Of a DNA stretch of 64,000 nt, positions 16,449-26,470 are shown in pieces. A program made the translations under genes and the position numbers. Numbering within the stretch: position 1 is the stretch's first letter; every line of letters begins with the position of its first letter. This DNA comes from Pseudarthrobacter sp. PS3-L1 (GTDB lineage Bacteria > Actinomycetota > Actinomycetes > Actinomycetales > Micrococcaceae): the NCBI RefSeq assembly GCF_030063285.1, contig NZ_JASISU010000003.1, positions 62,001 to 126,000 of the forward strand, read 5' to 3'. The notes under the pieces are model-generated. The model worked only from the letters and a program-made list of their open reading frames with translations. It was not told the origin of the DNA and searched no databases.

Positions 16449-17030
16449 ATGAGTGATGTTGCCAAGGCGGAGTTGAGCAGGTATTTGCAGGAGGGCCGCG
16501 ATGCGATCCTCTGGAAGATGGAAGGGCTCTCCGAGTACGACGTTCGCCGGCCCCTGACACCGACAGGCACAAATCTTCTTGGGTTGGTCAAGCACCTCGC
16601 CGGCGTCGAGGCCGAGTACTTCGGCGTGGTCTTCAACCGGCCGTTCCCCGAAAAGATTGCCTGGCTTTCTCCCACTGCCGAACCCAACGAAGACATGTGG
16701 GCGCACCCTGAGGAATCCCGCGACGAGATTGTCAGTCTCTATCAACGAGTATGGGCACATGCAGACGCCACAGTTTCCGCATTGGACCTTGATGCCTCCG
16801 GCTCCGTGCCGTGGTGGCGTGAAGCGAGCAACCCAGTCAGCCTCGCCCGCATCCTGGTCCATGTAACCGCAGAAACGCACCGACATGCCGGCCATGCAGA
16901 CATCGTGCGTGAGGTGGCCGACGGCAGCGTCGGGCACCGGGACGGCAACGACAATATGGCAGCCGTGGACCAGGCCTGGTGGCGCACATACTGCGATCGG
17001 CTAGAGTCGGCTGCCCGCAGTTTCCGTTAG
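16449..17030 (+). CDS. DinB/DUF664 family metal-binding protein
   Basis: The 193-residue protein has the four-helix DinB layout. Metal-ligand histidines are visible in LGLVKHLAGVEAEYFG (near residue 50) and in ARILVHVTAETHRHAGHADI (near residue 145). Some relatives are thiol-dependent S-transferases using mycothiol or bacillithiol, but no specific role can be assigned. It is divergent from the epoxide hydrolase gene, 130 bases away. Confidence 0.85.
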   Translation: MSDVAKAELSRYLQEGRDAILWKMEGLSEYDVRRPLTPTGTNLLGLVKHLAGVEAEYFGVVFNRPFPEKIAWLSPTAEPNEDMWAHPEESRDEIVSLYQRVWAHADATVSALDLDASGSVPWWREASNPVSLARILVHVTAETHRHAGHADIVREVADGSVGHRDGNDNMAAVDQAWWRTYCDRLESAARSFR

Positions 17031-17050
17031 CAGACACTTCACCTTGGCGC

Positions 17051-17377
17051 TTAGCTTTGCTCCTGGGTCCACTGCTCGTCCTGCTCGGGCCACGAATCCT
17101 GGGAGTACCCGGATGCCGCAGCGGGGGCTGGCACCTGCAACGCATCGATCTTGACCAGCGCACGGTGCGCGGCAACAATCAGCATGAAGAAGCCAACAAC
17201 GCCCATCAGTCCGCCAGAAAACATTACTCCCACCAGGATCGTAGCCAGGCCCTGGTCCGAACCCCGCGCCATTACCGTGGTCCAGTAGATGGAGGCAATA
17301 AACGTCACCAGCGGGCCACCCAGGAAAAGACAGACTCCTGCCACATAGATACCCGCTGAACGCCTGAACTGCATCAT
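17051..17377 (-). CDS. Small two-helix membrane protein
   Basis: Two adjacent ATG codons (17377, 17374) follow CAGGGGGC on the minus strand; the first gives 108 residues. Two membrane helices are clear: GIYVAGVCLFLGGPLVTFIA and ILVGVMFSGGLMGVVGFFML, with a Gln/Glu-rich C-terminal tail (EQDEQWTQEQS). No known domain is recognised. It is convergent with the DinB-like gene. Confidence 0.6.
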   Translation of the reverse strand: MMQFRRSAGIYVAGVCLFLGGPLVTFIASIYWTTVMARGSDQGLATILVGVMFSGGLMGVVGFFMLIVAAHRALVKIDALQVPAPAAASGYSQDSWPEQDEQWTQEQS

Positions 17378-17506
17378 GCCCCCTGAGTAAGTCGCTCGTG
17401 TGTGCAGCAATCTTTACACGAGCTTCACGCTGATTGACGCAGCTTTCACAGCCGGCGCACAGTGCGGCGAAAAGTCTGGCACAGCAGAATTCGGTCTGAT
17501 GGCCCT

Positions 17507-18425
17507 ATGAAAAAACCCAGACCGGAGAGTCTTCCCTCGTCAATGGCCCGCACCCCGACCACGACAGGGGACTCGAGTTTGATCTTTCGCGCTTGCTGAG
17601 CCGACGCCGGACGCTGGGCGTCCTGCTCGGCGGCGGGGCAGCTGCCGCCCTCGCCGCCTGCACCCCCGCAGGAAGCGTGCCACCGACCACCACAGCAGAA
17701 GCCGCGCCCTCGGCGACGTCAAGCGCCGCTGCTGCGACGTCGTCGTCCGCGCCCAGTGGCTCCGCTTCAGCCACCGTGACACGGGCCATCGCTGAATGTG
17801 GAGTTGAGATTCCAGAAGAAACAGCCGGGCCGTACCCCGGCGACGGCTCCAACGGACCAAATGTCCTCGATGCTTCCGGCGTGGTCCGCCAGGACATCAC
17901 CACCAGTTTTGGCGCCGCAACCGCCACTGCCACCGGCGTGCCACTGACACTGACGCTGACCCTGCTGGACAACACCAACGGCTGCTCACCCTTGGTTGGG
18001 GCCGCAGTCTACGCCTGGCACTGCGACAAGGACGGCAAATACTCCATGTACGACTCCGGATTGGAGGACGAGAACTTCCTCCGTGGAGTCCAGGAATCCG
18101 ATGCCAGTGGCCAACTCACCTTCACCACGATCTTCCCGGGCGCGTACATGGGCCGGTGGCCGCACATCCACTTCGAGGTTTTCGAATCCATGAGCAATGC
18201 CACCAACGCCGGGCAGATTCTCCGGGTCTCGCAGATTGCCCTGACGGAAGCGTCCTGCAACGACGTGTATGCCACCATCGGGTACGAATCCTCGGCATGG
18301 ACCTTCCCCAGACACCGCTGGCCCGCGACATGGTCTTCGGCGATGACGGCGGCATCTACCAGCTCGCCACCATGTCAGGCACAGCCGCCGGGGGTTACAC
18401 AGCGGGCCTCAACGTCACCATCTAG
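17507..18425 (+). pseudogene. Intradiol ring-cleavage dioxygenase-like lipoprotein/Tat protein, apparent double frameshift
   Basis: Domain: a signal region SRRRTLGVLLGGGAAAALAA with Cys after it, then a dioxygenase-like core with ETAGPYPGDGS and the iron-ligand segment PGAYMGRWPHIHFEVF (Tyr, His, His). The reading frame with this core runs from about 17510 to 18297, then the conserved C-terminus (DLPQTPLARDMVFGDDGG) continues in the next frame to a TAG at 18425. A second break lies at the start: ATG 17507 followed by six A bases is one base short of the frame encoding NGPHPDHDRGLEFDL. Restoring one base at each site gives 306 residues. A TTG at 17593 could also start a truncated product. Confidence 0.75.
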
Positions 18426-18528
18426 AGCTCAGCTTGACCTCAATCGATCCCCCCACCTGCGCGGATGCTGATCGCCGGGCAGGTCAACGGTGGTTGACGG
18501 AGGCAACCGGATAGGTGAAAGTGGCAGC

Positions 18529-19203
18529 ATGAGACTGAAGGAACAGCACCGCACCCGTATGTTATCGACCGCAGCCATCACAGCCATCGCAGGCCTGATG
18601 CTCGCGGGCTGCGCCGGCAGTTCACCCGAGGCGACAAGTTCGGCATCCGCCCCCAGCACCAACGCTGCCGCGACGACGGCGGCGCCCGCCACCAGCGCGC
18701 CCGTGTCACCGAACGCATCATCGTCGCCCGCGCCAGCACCGTCGTCGTCCTCTCCTACTCCTGCACCTGCACCCGGTGCGCCTTCTGCCTGCACCACGTC
18801 CATGCTGTCTGCTGCCGTGAACCCTGACTCGGGTGGCGGAGCCGCCGGCAGCGTCTACATGAGCCTGACCCTGACCAACACTGGCGATGCCGACTGCACG
18901 CTGAACGGCTTCGCCGGCGTTTCCCTGACAGCGGATCCCACCGGCGAACCGATAGGCGCGCCAGCCAGCCGGGACGAGTCATCGCCCTCAGCCGAAGTCC
19001 TGCTCGCACCGGGCCAGTCCGGTGCAGCGACGCTGCGGTACACCCAGGCCGGTAACTACCCCGACTGCCAACCTGTTGACGCCGCGGGCTACCGCATCTA
19101 CCCACCCGGAGACACAGGCTCGATCTTCATTGAGCAGCCCACCTCGGCGTGCGCAAACGCCGCCATCAGTATCCTGAACATTGGAGCTTTCGCAGCGTCC
19201 TGA
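18529..19203 (+). CDS. DUF4232 domain lipoprotein
   Basis: ATG 18529 with AGGTGA upstream gives 224 residues; the frame is open further 5' without support. The lipobox LAGC places the lipidated Cys at residue 28, followed by about 60 residues of Ala/Ser/Thr/Pro linker. The C-terminal domain (about 90-224) carries the DUF4232 pattern with conserved Cys and strands GSVYMSLTLTNTGDADCTLN and GAATLRYTQAGNYPDC. It would sit on the outer face of the membrane; its function is unknown. Confidence 0.85.
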   Translation: MRLKEQHRTRMLSTAAITAIAGLMLAGCAGSSPEATSSASAPSTNAAATTAAPATSAPVSPNASSSPAPAPSSSSPTPAPAPGAPSACTTSMLSAAVNPDSGGGAAGSVYMSLTLTNTGDADCTLNGFAGVSLTADPTGEPIGAPASRDESSPSAEVLLAPGQSGAATLRYTQAGNYPDCQPVDAAGYRIYPPGDTGSIFIEQPTSACANAAISILNIGAFAAS

Positions 19204-19212
19204 GGCTGCCGA

Positions 19213-19246
19213 ACCGGGTGGTTGCTACCGTTGGAGACCACCCGGT
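19213..19246 (+). terminator. Hairpin between the lipoprotein gene and lhr
   Basis: ACCGGGTGGT (19213-19222) pairs perfectly with ACCACCCGGT (19237-19246) across a 14-base loop, 10 bases after the lipoprotein stop. No T-run follows. Confidence 0.55.
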
Positions 19247-19280
19247 CAGAACTGTCAGTGCTGTGAGGCATGATGGAAGA

Positions 19281-22200
19281 ATGCAGGGTCAGCAGCGCCG
19301 TGGTGGAACAACCAGCGCACCAGTCATGACAGCCCTGGACCGGTTTAGCCGGCCCACACGGGACTGGTTCCTTGGTGCGTTCAGTGAGGCCACGCCAGCC
19401 CAGGACGGCGCCTGGAATGCAATCTCCTCCGGTTCGCACGCCCTGGTGGTTGCTCCTACCGGTTCAGGCAAAACCCTCGCCGCGTTCCTCTGGGCGCTGG
19501 ACCGGCTACTGGCGGCCGGAGACCCCGTCCCCGAGCTCCCGCTGGCCAGTCTTCCAGCGCCGACGGGTAAGGGGAAACGCCCCAGGGCACCCAAGCGGAA
19601 GACCCGCGTGCTGTACATTTCGCCGCTGAAGGCGTTGGGGGTCGACGTCGAACGCAACCTTCGGGCGCCCCTGATCGGCATCACCCAAACCGCCAAGCGG
19701 TTGGACCTACCAGCCCCGCTCATCACGGTGGGCGTGCGCTCCGGTGACACCACCACTGCGGACCGCCGGTCGCTGCTGACCAACCCGCCGGACATCCTGA
19801 TCACCACCCCCGAATCCCTCTTCCTGATGCTGACCTCCAAAGCGCGGGAAACGCTGGCGGAGGTGGATACCATCATCATCGACGAGGTCCACGCGGTGGC
19901 CGGCACCAAGCGTGGTGCACACTTGGCCGTCTCGCTCGAACGACTCGATGCGCTGCTGCCCAAACCTGCCCAGCGGATTGGCCTTTCCGCAACAGTGGAG
20001 CCTCGTGAACTTGTGGCCCAGTTCCTCGCTGGCAGCGCACCGGTTGAAATCGTGGCGCCCCCGTCCCGAAAGACCTGGGACCTGACTGTCTCCGTTCCGG
20101 TGGAGGACATGTCGGATCTGCAGGGTGCGGCCAGCGCGTCCGACTCTGGACCAGCCTCCGGACTCCAGCCCCAGGCCTCGATCTGGCCGCATGTGGAAGA
20201 AAAAATCGTGGACCTGGTGCTGGCCAACCAGTCCACCATCGTGTTTGCAAACTCGCGTCGGCTCTCGGAACGCCTCACTGCACGCCTCAATGAGATCTAT
20301 GCCGAACGCCAACTCATGGCCGCCGGTATGGACGGGGAGGGCTCCGTTGGTGGTCCACGGGCAGGATCCGAGCTGCCCACCTCCACCTCCACGCCTGCGC
20401 ACATGATGGCCCAGGCCGGGACCTCGGCCGGCGCCGATCCCGTCCTGGCCCGGGCACACCACGGGTCCGTGTCCAAGGATCAGCGCGCCCTGATTGAAGA
20501 TGACCTCAAATCCGGCAGGCTGCGCTGCGTGGTGGCGACCTCCTCCCTGGAATTGGGCATTGACATGGGTGCCGTGGACCTGGTGGTCCAGGTGGAGTCC
20601 CCACCCTCTGTGGCCAGTGGCCTGCAGCGCGTTGGCCGGGCAGGGCACCAGGTGGGGGAGATTTCCCAGGGCGTGCTGTTCCCCAAACACCGCGCGGACC
20701 TGGTTCATACTGCAATCACCGTGGAACGCATGCTTGCGGGCAAGATTGAACGGCTCAGCATCCCCACCAACCCCCTGGACATCCTGGCTCAGCAGACAGT
20801 TGCTGCGACTGCCCTGGGCGCCATTGACGTGGAGGAATGGTTTGCCACCGTTCGCCGCTCCGCGCCCTTCGCTTCCCTGCCGCGCTCTGCTTTTGAGGCA
20901 ACCCTGGACCTGCTGGCCGGGCGGTATCCCTCAGACGAATTTGCCGAACTCCGTCCGCGCATCGTCTGGGACCGCAACGCGGACACGATCGAGGGCCGGC
21001 CAGGTGCCCAGCGCCTCGCCGTCACCTCTGGTGGGACCATCCCGGACCGCGGACTCTTTGGCGTCTACATTATTGGCAGCGAGTCTGAAGCCGGAGCGCC
21101 GCCGGCAGGCGCCGTGAGCGCGAAACCCGCCAAGGGTGGCAGGCGGGTGGGTGAGCTGGATGAGGAGATGGTCTACGAATCCCGGGTAGGGGATGTCTTC
21201 GCCCTCGGAGCCACCAGCTGGAAAATCGAGGACATCACCCACGACAGGGTGCTAGTCTCCCCCGCCTTCGGCCAGCCTGGAAAGCTGCCGTTCTGGAAGG
21301 GTGATTCCCTGGGCCGTCCCGTTGACCTGGGACGCGCCCTGGGGGCGTTTGTACGCGAACTTTCAGCGTCCGACGTCGGGCCCGCCATGGAACGCTGCAA
21401 AGCCAGCGGGCTGGACGACTTCGCCGCCGGGAACCTGGTGCAGTACCTCACCGAACAGCGCCTCGCCACAGACGTAGTGCCCAGCGACACCACCCTGGTA
21501 GTGGAACGCTTTCACGACGAACTCGGTGACTGGCGTGTTGTCCTCCACAGTCCGTTTGGCATGCCAGTGCATGCGCCGTGGGCCCTCGCGGTGGGTCAAC
21601 GGCTGCACCAGCGCTATGGAATGGATGGCTCGGCCATGGCTGCCGACGATGGCATAGTGCTGCGAGTACCCATGATGGAGGACGAACCCCCCGGTGCCGA
21701 ACTGTTCCTCTTTGATCCCGAAGAGCTGGACCAGATTGTCACTGCAGAGGTGGGCGGAAGCGCTCTGTTCGCGTCAAGATTCCGCGAGTGTGCGGCCCGT
21801 GCCCTGCTCCTGCCGCGGCAGACCCCCGGGAAACGCCAACCACTGTGGCAGCAGCGGCAGCGTTCGGCCCAGCTGCTGGATGTGGCAAGGAAATATCCCA
21901 CGTTCCCGATTGTGCTTGAGACTGTCCGCGAGTGCCTGCAGGACGTCTACGATCTTCCGGCGCTGAAGGACATTGCCGCGTCCATTGAAAGGCGCGAACT
22001 GCGAATGGTGCAGACCACCACCCAGCAGCCGTCGCCTTTCGCCAAGTCCCTGCTGTTCGGGTACGTGGCCCAGTTCCTCTACGAGGGTGACTCCCCGTTG
22101 GCAGAACGGCGGGCGGCAGCACTGGCCCTAGACTCCACGCTGCTCAACGAGCTACTGGGCCGCGTTGAACTCCGTGAACTTCTTGACGCCAAAGTTATTG

Positions 22201-24497
22201 ACTCTACGGAACAGGAGCTTCAGCGGCTCTTGCCGGACCGCCGGGCCCGTGGCCTCGAAGGCGTTGCAGACCTCCTGCGCCTGCTGGGACCACTCACGGC
22301 AGAGGAAACCGCCCAGCGTCTCGCCGGCGCGGACCCCGGCCAGGGGGCAGGCATGACCAATTCGCTCTCCACCGGAGCCCTGTCCCAAACGGCCGTGGAG
22401 GCCCTGCCCGCCCTGCCCGAAACCGTGGCAGCACCACCCGCCGTGGACGCCGAAAATGGTGAGGGCGCAGCCTCACTGCTGGCAATGCATGCCACCGTGG
22501 CTGATGCAGCCAGTCATCTCACCGCCCTGCAGCGTGCCAATCGAGCCATCAAAGTCAGCATCGGCGGCGTCGAACGCTATGCAGCCGTCGAAGATGCTGC
22601 ACGGCTCCGGGATGCCATCGGCGTTCCGCTTCCCATGGGCGTGCCGCTGGCCTTCATCGAACCGGTTGCCGATCCCCTCGGTGACCTGGTGTCCAGGTAC
22701 GCGCGGACCCACGGGCCCTTCACCGCAACAGAAGCTGCTGCGAGGCTGGGACTGGGACCCGCCGTCGTCGGAACCGCCCTTAAACGACTTTCCGCTGACG
22801 GCCGGGTGGTGGAAGGCGAATTCCGGCCGCACGCAGGCGCCGGGAACAGCGGAGCTCCGTCAGCACCGGAGTCCCTGGCTATCCTGGATGTTCCCACCAC
22901 CGGCCCCGAGACTGGAGAAACCGACACAGCCGCTGCGGATCCCGAGGACGACGGACTCGACAGCGACGAATTGGATATCGCTGAACCCGCCAGCTTCGAC
23001 CCCCATGATTCCGCGACGCACAGTGCCCGCGAGACGCCGATCCGGACCCTTGCCCCGGCACCTGAGTGGTGCGATGCCGAGGTGCTGCGCAAGCTCCGAC
23101 GCCGGTCCCTGGCTGCCCTGCGGGCTGAGGTTGAGCCGGTGGATTACGCCGCCTACGGCCGGTTCTTGCCAGCCTGGCAGAATGTGCGTTCTGCCAGCCA
23201 GCGCGGACAACCTGCCCTGCGCGGACTCGACGGGATCGTCACCGCGATTGATCAGCTCTCCGGGGTTCCGGTGCCTGCATCTGCTTGGGAATCGCTGGTA
23301 CTGGGCAGCCGTATCAGCAACTACCAGCCCGCTATGCTCGATGAACTAATGGCCACCGGAGAGATTCTCTGGTCCGGGGCGGGAGCGCTGCCCGGAAATG
23401 ACGGCTGGATCAGCCTTCACTTGGCCGAATCGTCGCCGCTGACCCTGAACCCTTCCATCGACTTCAAACCCTCCGATGCCGAACAGCGGGTGCTCGACCA
23501 CCTGCAGAACAATGGTGGCGGCTACTTCTACCGCCAGCTCACCGAGATCGCAGGCGGAATGGATGCAGTCCTCAGCGACCAGGACGTTGTGACGGCACTG
23601 TGGAATCTCGCCTGGGCGGGACGCATCACCGGAGACACCTTTGCCCCGGTCCGGGCCATGATCGCTGGCGGGCATACCGCGCACCGCCAGGTCTCCAAGG
23701 CGCCGCGGGCCAGGGCGCCGCGCATGAACCGGCTGGGCCGCTCGCACGGCACTGGACTGCTGGGCTCGGCTGGTACACCAGGTGGCCGGTACGGAAACCC
23801 CGGCGGAACGCCCACGCCACCTACAGCTGCAGGACGGTGGTCCGCACTGGCGCTGCCCGAACTCGACGCCACCGTCCACGCCCGCGCCACGGCCGAACTC
23901 CTGCTTGACCGCTACGGAGTTGTCACCCGCGGATCTGTCATGGCAGAACAGATCCTGGGCGGGTTCGGGCTGATGTACAAGGTGATGGCGAGGTTGGAAG
24001 AGGCCGGGCGGTGCCGCCGCGGCTACTTCATCGAACACCTCGGTGCCGCTCAGTTCGCCGTTCCCGCCACCGTGGACAGGCTCCGGACATTCGGAGAGGA
24101 TACGGAACTCAAGGCCACCGAGCCCGTGGCACTGGCCCTGGCTGCCACGGATCCGGCAAATCCCTATGGCGCTGCGCTTCCTTGGCCAGCGTTGAATGCG
24201 GAAGCTGGCAGTGGCCACCGCCCAGGCCGAAAGGCAGGCGCGTTGGTGGTCATGGTCGATGGCGCCCTGATTCTTTACGTAGAGCGAGGCGGTAAAACCC
24301 TTCTCGCTTTCTCTGATGACCCAGCCATCCTGCACGCTGCAGCCGTGGCGCTGGTGGGTGTGGTAACCCGGGGAGCGGTGGACAAACTCTTCATGGAAAA
24401 GGTCAACGGCCATGACCTCCTTGATACGCCCACAGCCGTGGCGTTGGCCGCCGCCGGCGCCTACTCCACGCCCAAGGGGTTGAGGGTCCGTGCCTGA
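19281..24497 (+). CDS. lhr: Lhr family ATP-dependent helicase
   Basis: From ATG 19281 the product is 1738 residues, typical of full-length bacterial Lhr. Superfamily 2 motifs are in order: Walker A APTGSGKT (58-65), DEVHAVAGTKRG (Walker B), GLSATVEP, a C-terminal RecA domain with ATSSLELGIDMG and GRAGHQ, then winged-helix and Lhr-specific domains and a long C-terminal region. Lhr is a 3'-to-5' translocating helicase implicated in mitomycin C and related DNA damage responses in mycobacteria. ATG 19326 is an alternative start. The last 8 bases overlap nei, so the two are co-transcribed. Confidence 0.95.
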   Translation: MQGQQRRGGTTSAPVMTALDRFSRPTRDWFLGAFSEATPAQDGAWNAISSGSHALVVAPTGSGKTLAAFLWALDRLLAAGDPVPELPLASLPAPTGKGKRPRAPKRKTRVLYISPLKALGVDVERNLRAPLIGITQTAKRLDLPAPLITVGVRSGDTTTADRRSLLTNPPDILITTPESLFLMLTSKARETLAEVDTIIIDEVHAVAGTKRGAHLAVSLERLDALLPKPAQRIGLSATVEPRELVAQFLAGSAPVEIVAPPSRKTWDLTVSVPVEDMSDLQGAASASDSGPASGLQPQASIWPHVEEKIVDLVLANQSTIVFANSRRLSERLTARLNEIYAERQLMAAGMDGEGSVGGPRAGSELPTSTSTPAHMMAQAGTSAGADPVLARAHHGSVSKDQRALIEDDLKSGRLRCVVATSSLELGIDMGAVDLVVQVESPPSVASGLQRVGRAGHQVGEISQGVLFPKHRADLVHTAITVERMLAGKIERLSIPTNPLDILAQQTVAATALGAIDVEEWFATVRRSAPFASLPRSAFEATLDLLAGRYPSDEFAELRPRIVWDRNADTIEGRPGAQRLAVTSGGTIPDRGLFGVYIIGSESEAGAPPAGAVSAKPAKGGRRVGELDEEMVYESRVGDVFALGATSWKIEDITHDRVLVSPAFGQPGKLPFWKGDSLGRPVDLGRALGAFVRELSASDVGPAMERCKASGLDDFAAGNLVQYLTEQRLATDVVPSDTTLVVERFHDELGDWRVVLHSPFGMPVHAPWALAVGQRLHQRYGMDGSAMAADDGIVLRVPMMEDEPPGAELFLFDPEELDQIVTAEVGGSALFASRFRECAARALLLPRQTPGKRQPLWQQRQRSAQLLDVARKYPTFPIVLETVRECLQDVYDLPALKDIAASIERRELRMVQTTTQQPSPFAKSLLFGYVAQFLYEGDSPLAERRAAALALDSTLLNELLGRVELRELLDAKVIDSTEQELQRLLPDRRARGLEGVADLLRLLGPLTAEETAQRLAGADPGQGAGMTNSLSTGALSQTAVEALPALPETVAAPPAVDAENGEGAASLLAMHATVADAASHLTALQRANRAIKVSIGGVERYAAVEDAARLRDAIGVPLPMGVPLAFIEPVADPLGDLVSRYARTHGPFTATEAAARLGLGPAVVGTALKRLSADGRVVEGEFRPHAGAGNSGAPSAPESLAILDVPTTGPETGETDTAAADPEDDGLDSDELDIAEPASFDPHDSATHSARETPIRTLAPAPEWCDAEVLRKLRRRSLAALRAEVEPVDYAAYGRFLPAWQNVRSASQRGQPALRGLDGIVTAIDQLSGVPVPASAWESLVLGSRISNYQPAMLDELMATGEILWSGAGALPGNDGWISLHLAESSPLTLNPSIDFKPSDAEQRVLDHLQNNGGGYFYRQLTEIAGGMDAVLSDQDVVTALWNLAWAGRITGDTFAPVRAMIAGGHTAHRQVSKAPRARAPRMNRLGRSHGTGLLGSAGTPGGRYGNPGGTPTPPTAAGRWSALALPELDATVHARATAELLLDRYGVVTRGSVMAEQILGGFGLMYKVMARLEEAGRCRRGYFIEHLGAAQFAVPATVDRLRTFGEDTELKATEPVALALAATDPANPYGAALPWPALNAEAGSGHRPGRKAGALVVMVDGALILYVERGGKTLLAFSDDPAILHAAAVALVGVVTRGAVDKLFMEKVNGHDLLDTPTAVALAAAGAYSTPKGLRVRA

Positions 24498-25338
24498 GGG
24501 TGATTCCGTTTTCCGTGCCACGGCTACGCTGCACGCCGCGTTGGCCGGCCAGGTCATTACGGCCTCGGACTTCCGCGTACCGCGCTTCGCGACACTGAAC
24601 GTCACTGGCTGGACAGTGAGCGAGGTAGTACCGCGCGGTAAGCACCTGCTGATCCGGGTCCTGAGCCCGGATAGCCGGGGCCTGACCATCCACTCGCACC
24701 TGAAAATGGAGGGCAGTTGGCAGGTCTACCCGCCTGGCGGACGCTGGCGGAAGCCGGGCTTCACTGCACGTTGCATCTTGCGGACCGCCACAGCCGACGC
24801 TGTGGGTTTCTCCCTCGGAGTACTTGACGTCGTCAAAACCGAGAATGAGGGATCCGTGGTGGGACACCTTGGCCCGGATCTCCTGGGGAAGGACTGGGAC
24901 TCTGCGGAAGCCGAGCGCCGCATCCTCACCTCACCCGAGGTTCCTATCGGCGTCGCGCTCCTAGATCAGCAGAACCTCGCGGGTATCGGCAACATCTATC
25001 GCTGCGAGACGCTATTCCTGGCAAAAGTCCATCCGCTGGTTCGTTCAGGGGACGTGCCGGCAATGACATCGCTGCCGCAGATGCTGGCCAGCGCCAAGAT
25101 CCTACTCGAGGCCAACCTGGGCCCGGGGCGTCGTGTCACCGTCCTCAATGCAAGGGGCATACCGGTGGGCCGTGAGGGCGGCCGGCCAGGTTACTGGGTC
25201 TACCGCAGGGAACACCAGCCGTGCCTCAAATGCCGCACGCCTATCAAGCACTCCGTCCTGGGCAAACTCAACGGGGAAGAGGAACGGGACATTTACTTTT
25301 GCCCTGTCTGCCAACCCGCGCCGCAGATCAAGGAGTAG
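24490..25338 (+). CDS. nei: Fpg/Nei family DNA glycosylase (endonuclease VIII type)
   Basis: GTG 24490 overlaps the lhr stop. After removal of Met the chain begins PEGDSVFRATATLH, the catalytic Pro-Glu of bifunctional glycosylases that excise oxidised pyrimidines and cut the DNA backbone by beta/delta elimination. The helix-two-turn-helix (LLDQQNLAGIGNIYR) and the C-terminal zinc finger (C-L-K-C ... YFCPVCQ) are intact; 282 residues is usual. Coupling to lhr mirrors the arrangement known in Mycobacterium tuberculosis, which supports a joint repair role. Confidence 0.94.
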   Translation: MPEGDSVFRATATLHAALAGQVITASDFRVPRFATLNVTGWTVSEVVPRGKHLLIRVLSPDSRGLTIHSHLKMEGSWQVYPPGGRWRKPGFTARCILRTATADAVGFSLGVLDVVKTENEGSVVGHLGPDLLGKDWDSAEAERRILTSPEVPIGVALLDQQNLAGIGNIYRCETLFLAKVHPLVRSGDVPAMTSLPQMLASAKILLEANLGPGRRVTVLNARGIPVGREGGRPGYWVYRREHQPCLKCRTPIKHSVLGKLNGEEERDIYFCPVCQPAPQIKE

Positions 25339-25457
25339 CCCAGGGCCCCGGCGGCCCTAGGCGTATCAAGAGCCAGGGCCAGATGCTGGTTTGGTGGGGC
25401 AAAAGACCCTAGTGAAGACGCCTGGCATTACCTAGCCTCGGAAGAGGAGGCTCGATC

Positions 25458-25718
25458 ATGATGAATGACTGGTATGGCAACGGTGCAGGGGCTGGCGCAT
25501 GGGTGGGCATGGCATTGGTGATGGTGATTTTCTGGGCAGGCGTTGCCATGGTGGTCATCCTCCTGCGCCCTCGAAATAGGCCGGTCGACGGGGTAGCTAC
25601 CCAGCGTCCACAGGACCAAGATGCTGAACGTATCCTCGACGAACGCTTTGCCCGTGGGGACATCGATGAAGAGGAATTCACCTCACGTCGCACCGCACTC
25701 AGGCGAAAAATCCAATAG
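25458..25718 (+). CDS. SHOCT domain small membrane protein
   Basis: AGAGGAGG 8 bases before ATG 25458 marks the start. The 86-residue protein has one N-terminal membrane helix (GMALVMVIFWAGVAMVVILL) and a C-terminal SHOCT motif (AERILDERFARGDIDEEEF), a short oligomerisation module. It precedes two other small envelope proteins (DUF6153, DUF305), a grouping common in actinobacteria. Confidence 0.85.
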   Translation: MMNDWYGNGAGAGAWVGMALVMVIFWAGVAMVVILLRPRNRPVDGVATQRPQDQDAERILDERFARGDIDEEEFTSRRTALRRKIQ

Positions 25719-25845
25719 CCTGCAGTGAAGTGGCACACCGCACGACGTCTGAAACTTAAGTCCGCACCTCTCCGTTGATCACCAGAGAAACACATTGCGT
25801 CTGCGTCAGGTCCCGGTACTTACAGGGGAAGTAAAAAGAAAGGAT

Positions 25846-26337
25846 ATGAGGAAGACGATGAAAACGCGTTTTGCCATTCAGGCACTCGCCCTTCTTCGCC
25901 GTACAGTCTTCCTCACCGGACTTCTTGGGATTATCGCCGGAATACTCGGCATGCACATCATGGCCGAGGACCACGCGCTACCCTCCGCACCCAACGGTCA
26001 CCACGCAACAGCGTCACAGATTTCACAGACATCACACGCGATGCGAGCACAACATAGCCAGCACGCGGATGCGCCCGGTCCCTCGATCAAGAATCCGGGG
26101 CAGAACCTCACGCAGACTGTGAAAGCGTGCTGCTCAGATGGGTGCGGCTGCGCAACAATGTCCGCCATGGGTGGAGCATGCGTCCCATCCCCTGGCACAA
26201 CAGTCCTCCTCGCCCCGTCGCCGGGTGACGCAGCCCTGCCCTTCGGCAGCGCCAACGGCCTTGCCACTCCGCCCTCCAGGTATCCCTACATACCCCTGGG
26301 GCCTTCCCCGGGCCAGCTTTCCATCAGCAGGACGTAG
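25846..26337 (+). CDS. DUF6153-like membrane/exported protein, His- and Cys-rich
   Basis: ATG 25846 (AAAGGA just upstream) or ATG 25858 (AGGAAG upstream) opens a 163- or 159-residue frame. One membrane helix (LTGLLGIIAGILGMHIMAE) is followed by His-rich segments and a Cys cluster (VKACCSDGCGCATMSAMGGAC). The helix with GMH and the CC..C.C cluster recall DUF6153 proteins. Cys, His and Met suit metal binding, with copper the likeliest guess. It lies 134 bases before a DUF305 gene. Confidence 0.65.
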   Translation: MRKTMKTRFAIQALALLRRTVFLTGLLGIIAGILGMHIMAEDHALPSAPNGHHATASQISQTSHAMRAQHSQHADAPGPSIKNPGQNLTQTVKACCSDGCGCATMSAMGGACVPSPGTTVLLAPSPGDAALPFGSANGLATPPSRYPYIPLGPSPGQLSISRT

Positions 26338-26470
26338 AAAACGCGGCTCCACCCTGCCAGGCAGGTGCCATTTTTCACGACGCGTACCCTCGCGTGCCTA
26401 GTGCCTTGGTTCGCATGCCATCCGCACGAGCGCAAATACGCCACCCTGATGACCAAAGGATTTGAAACCC

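Noticed and set aside
19707-20708. Antisense frames within lhr
   Set aside because: lhr helicase motifs are continuous through this region on the plus strand.
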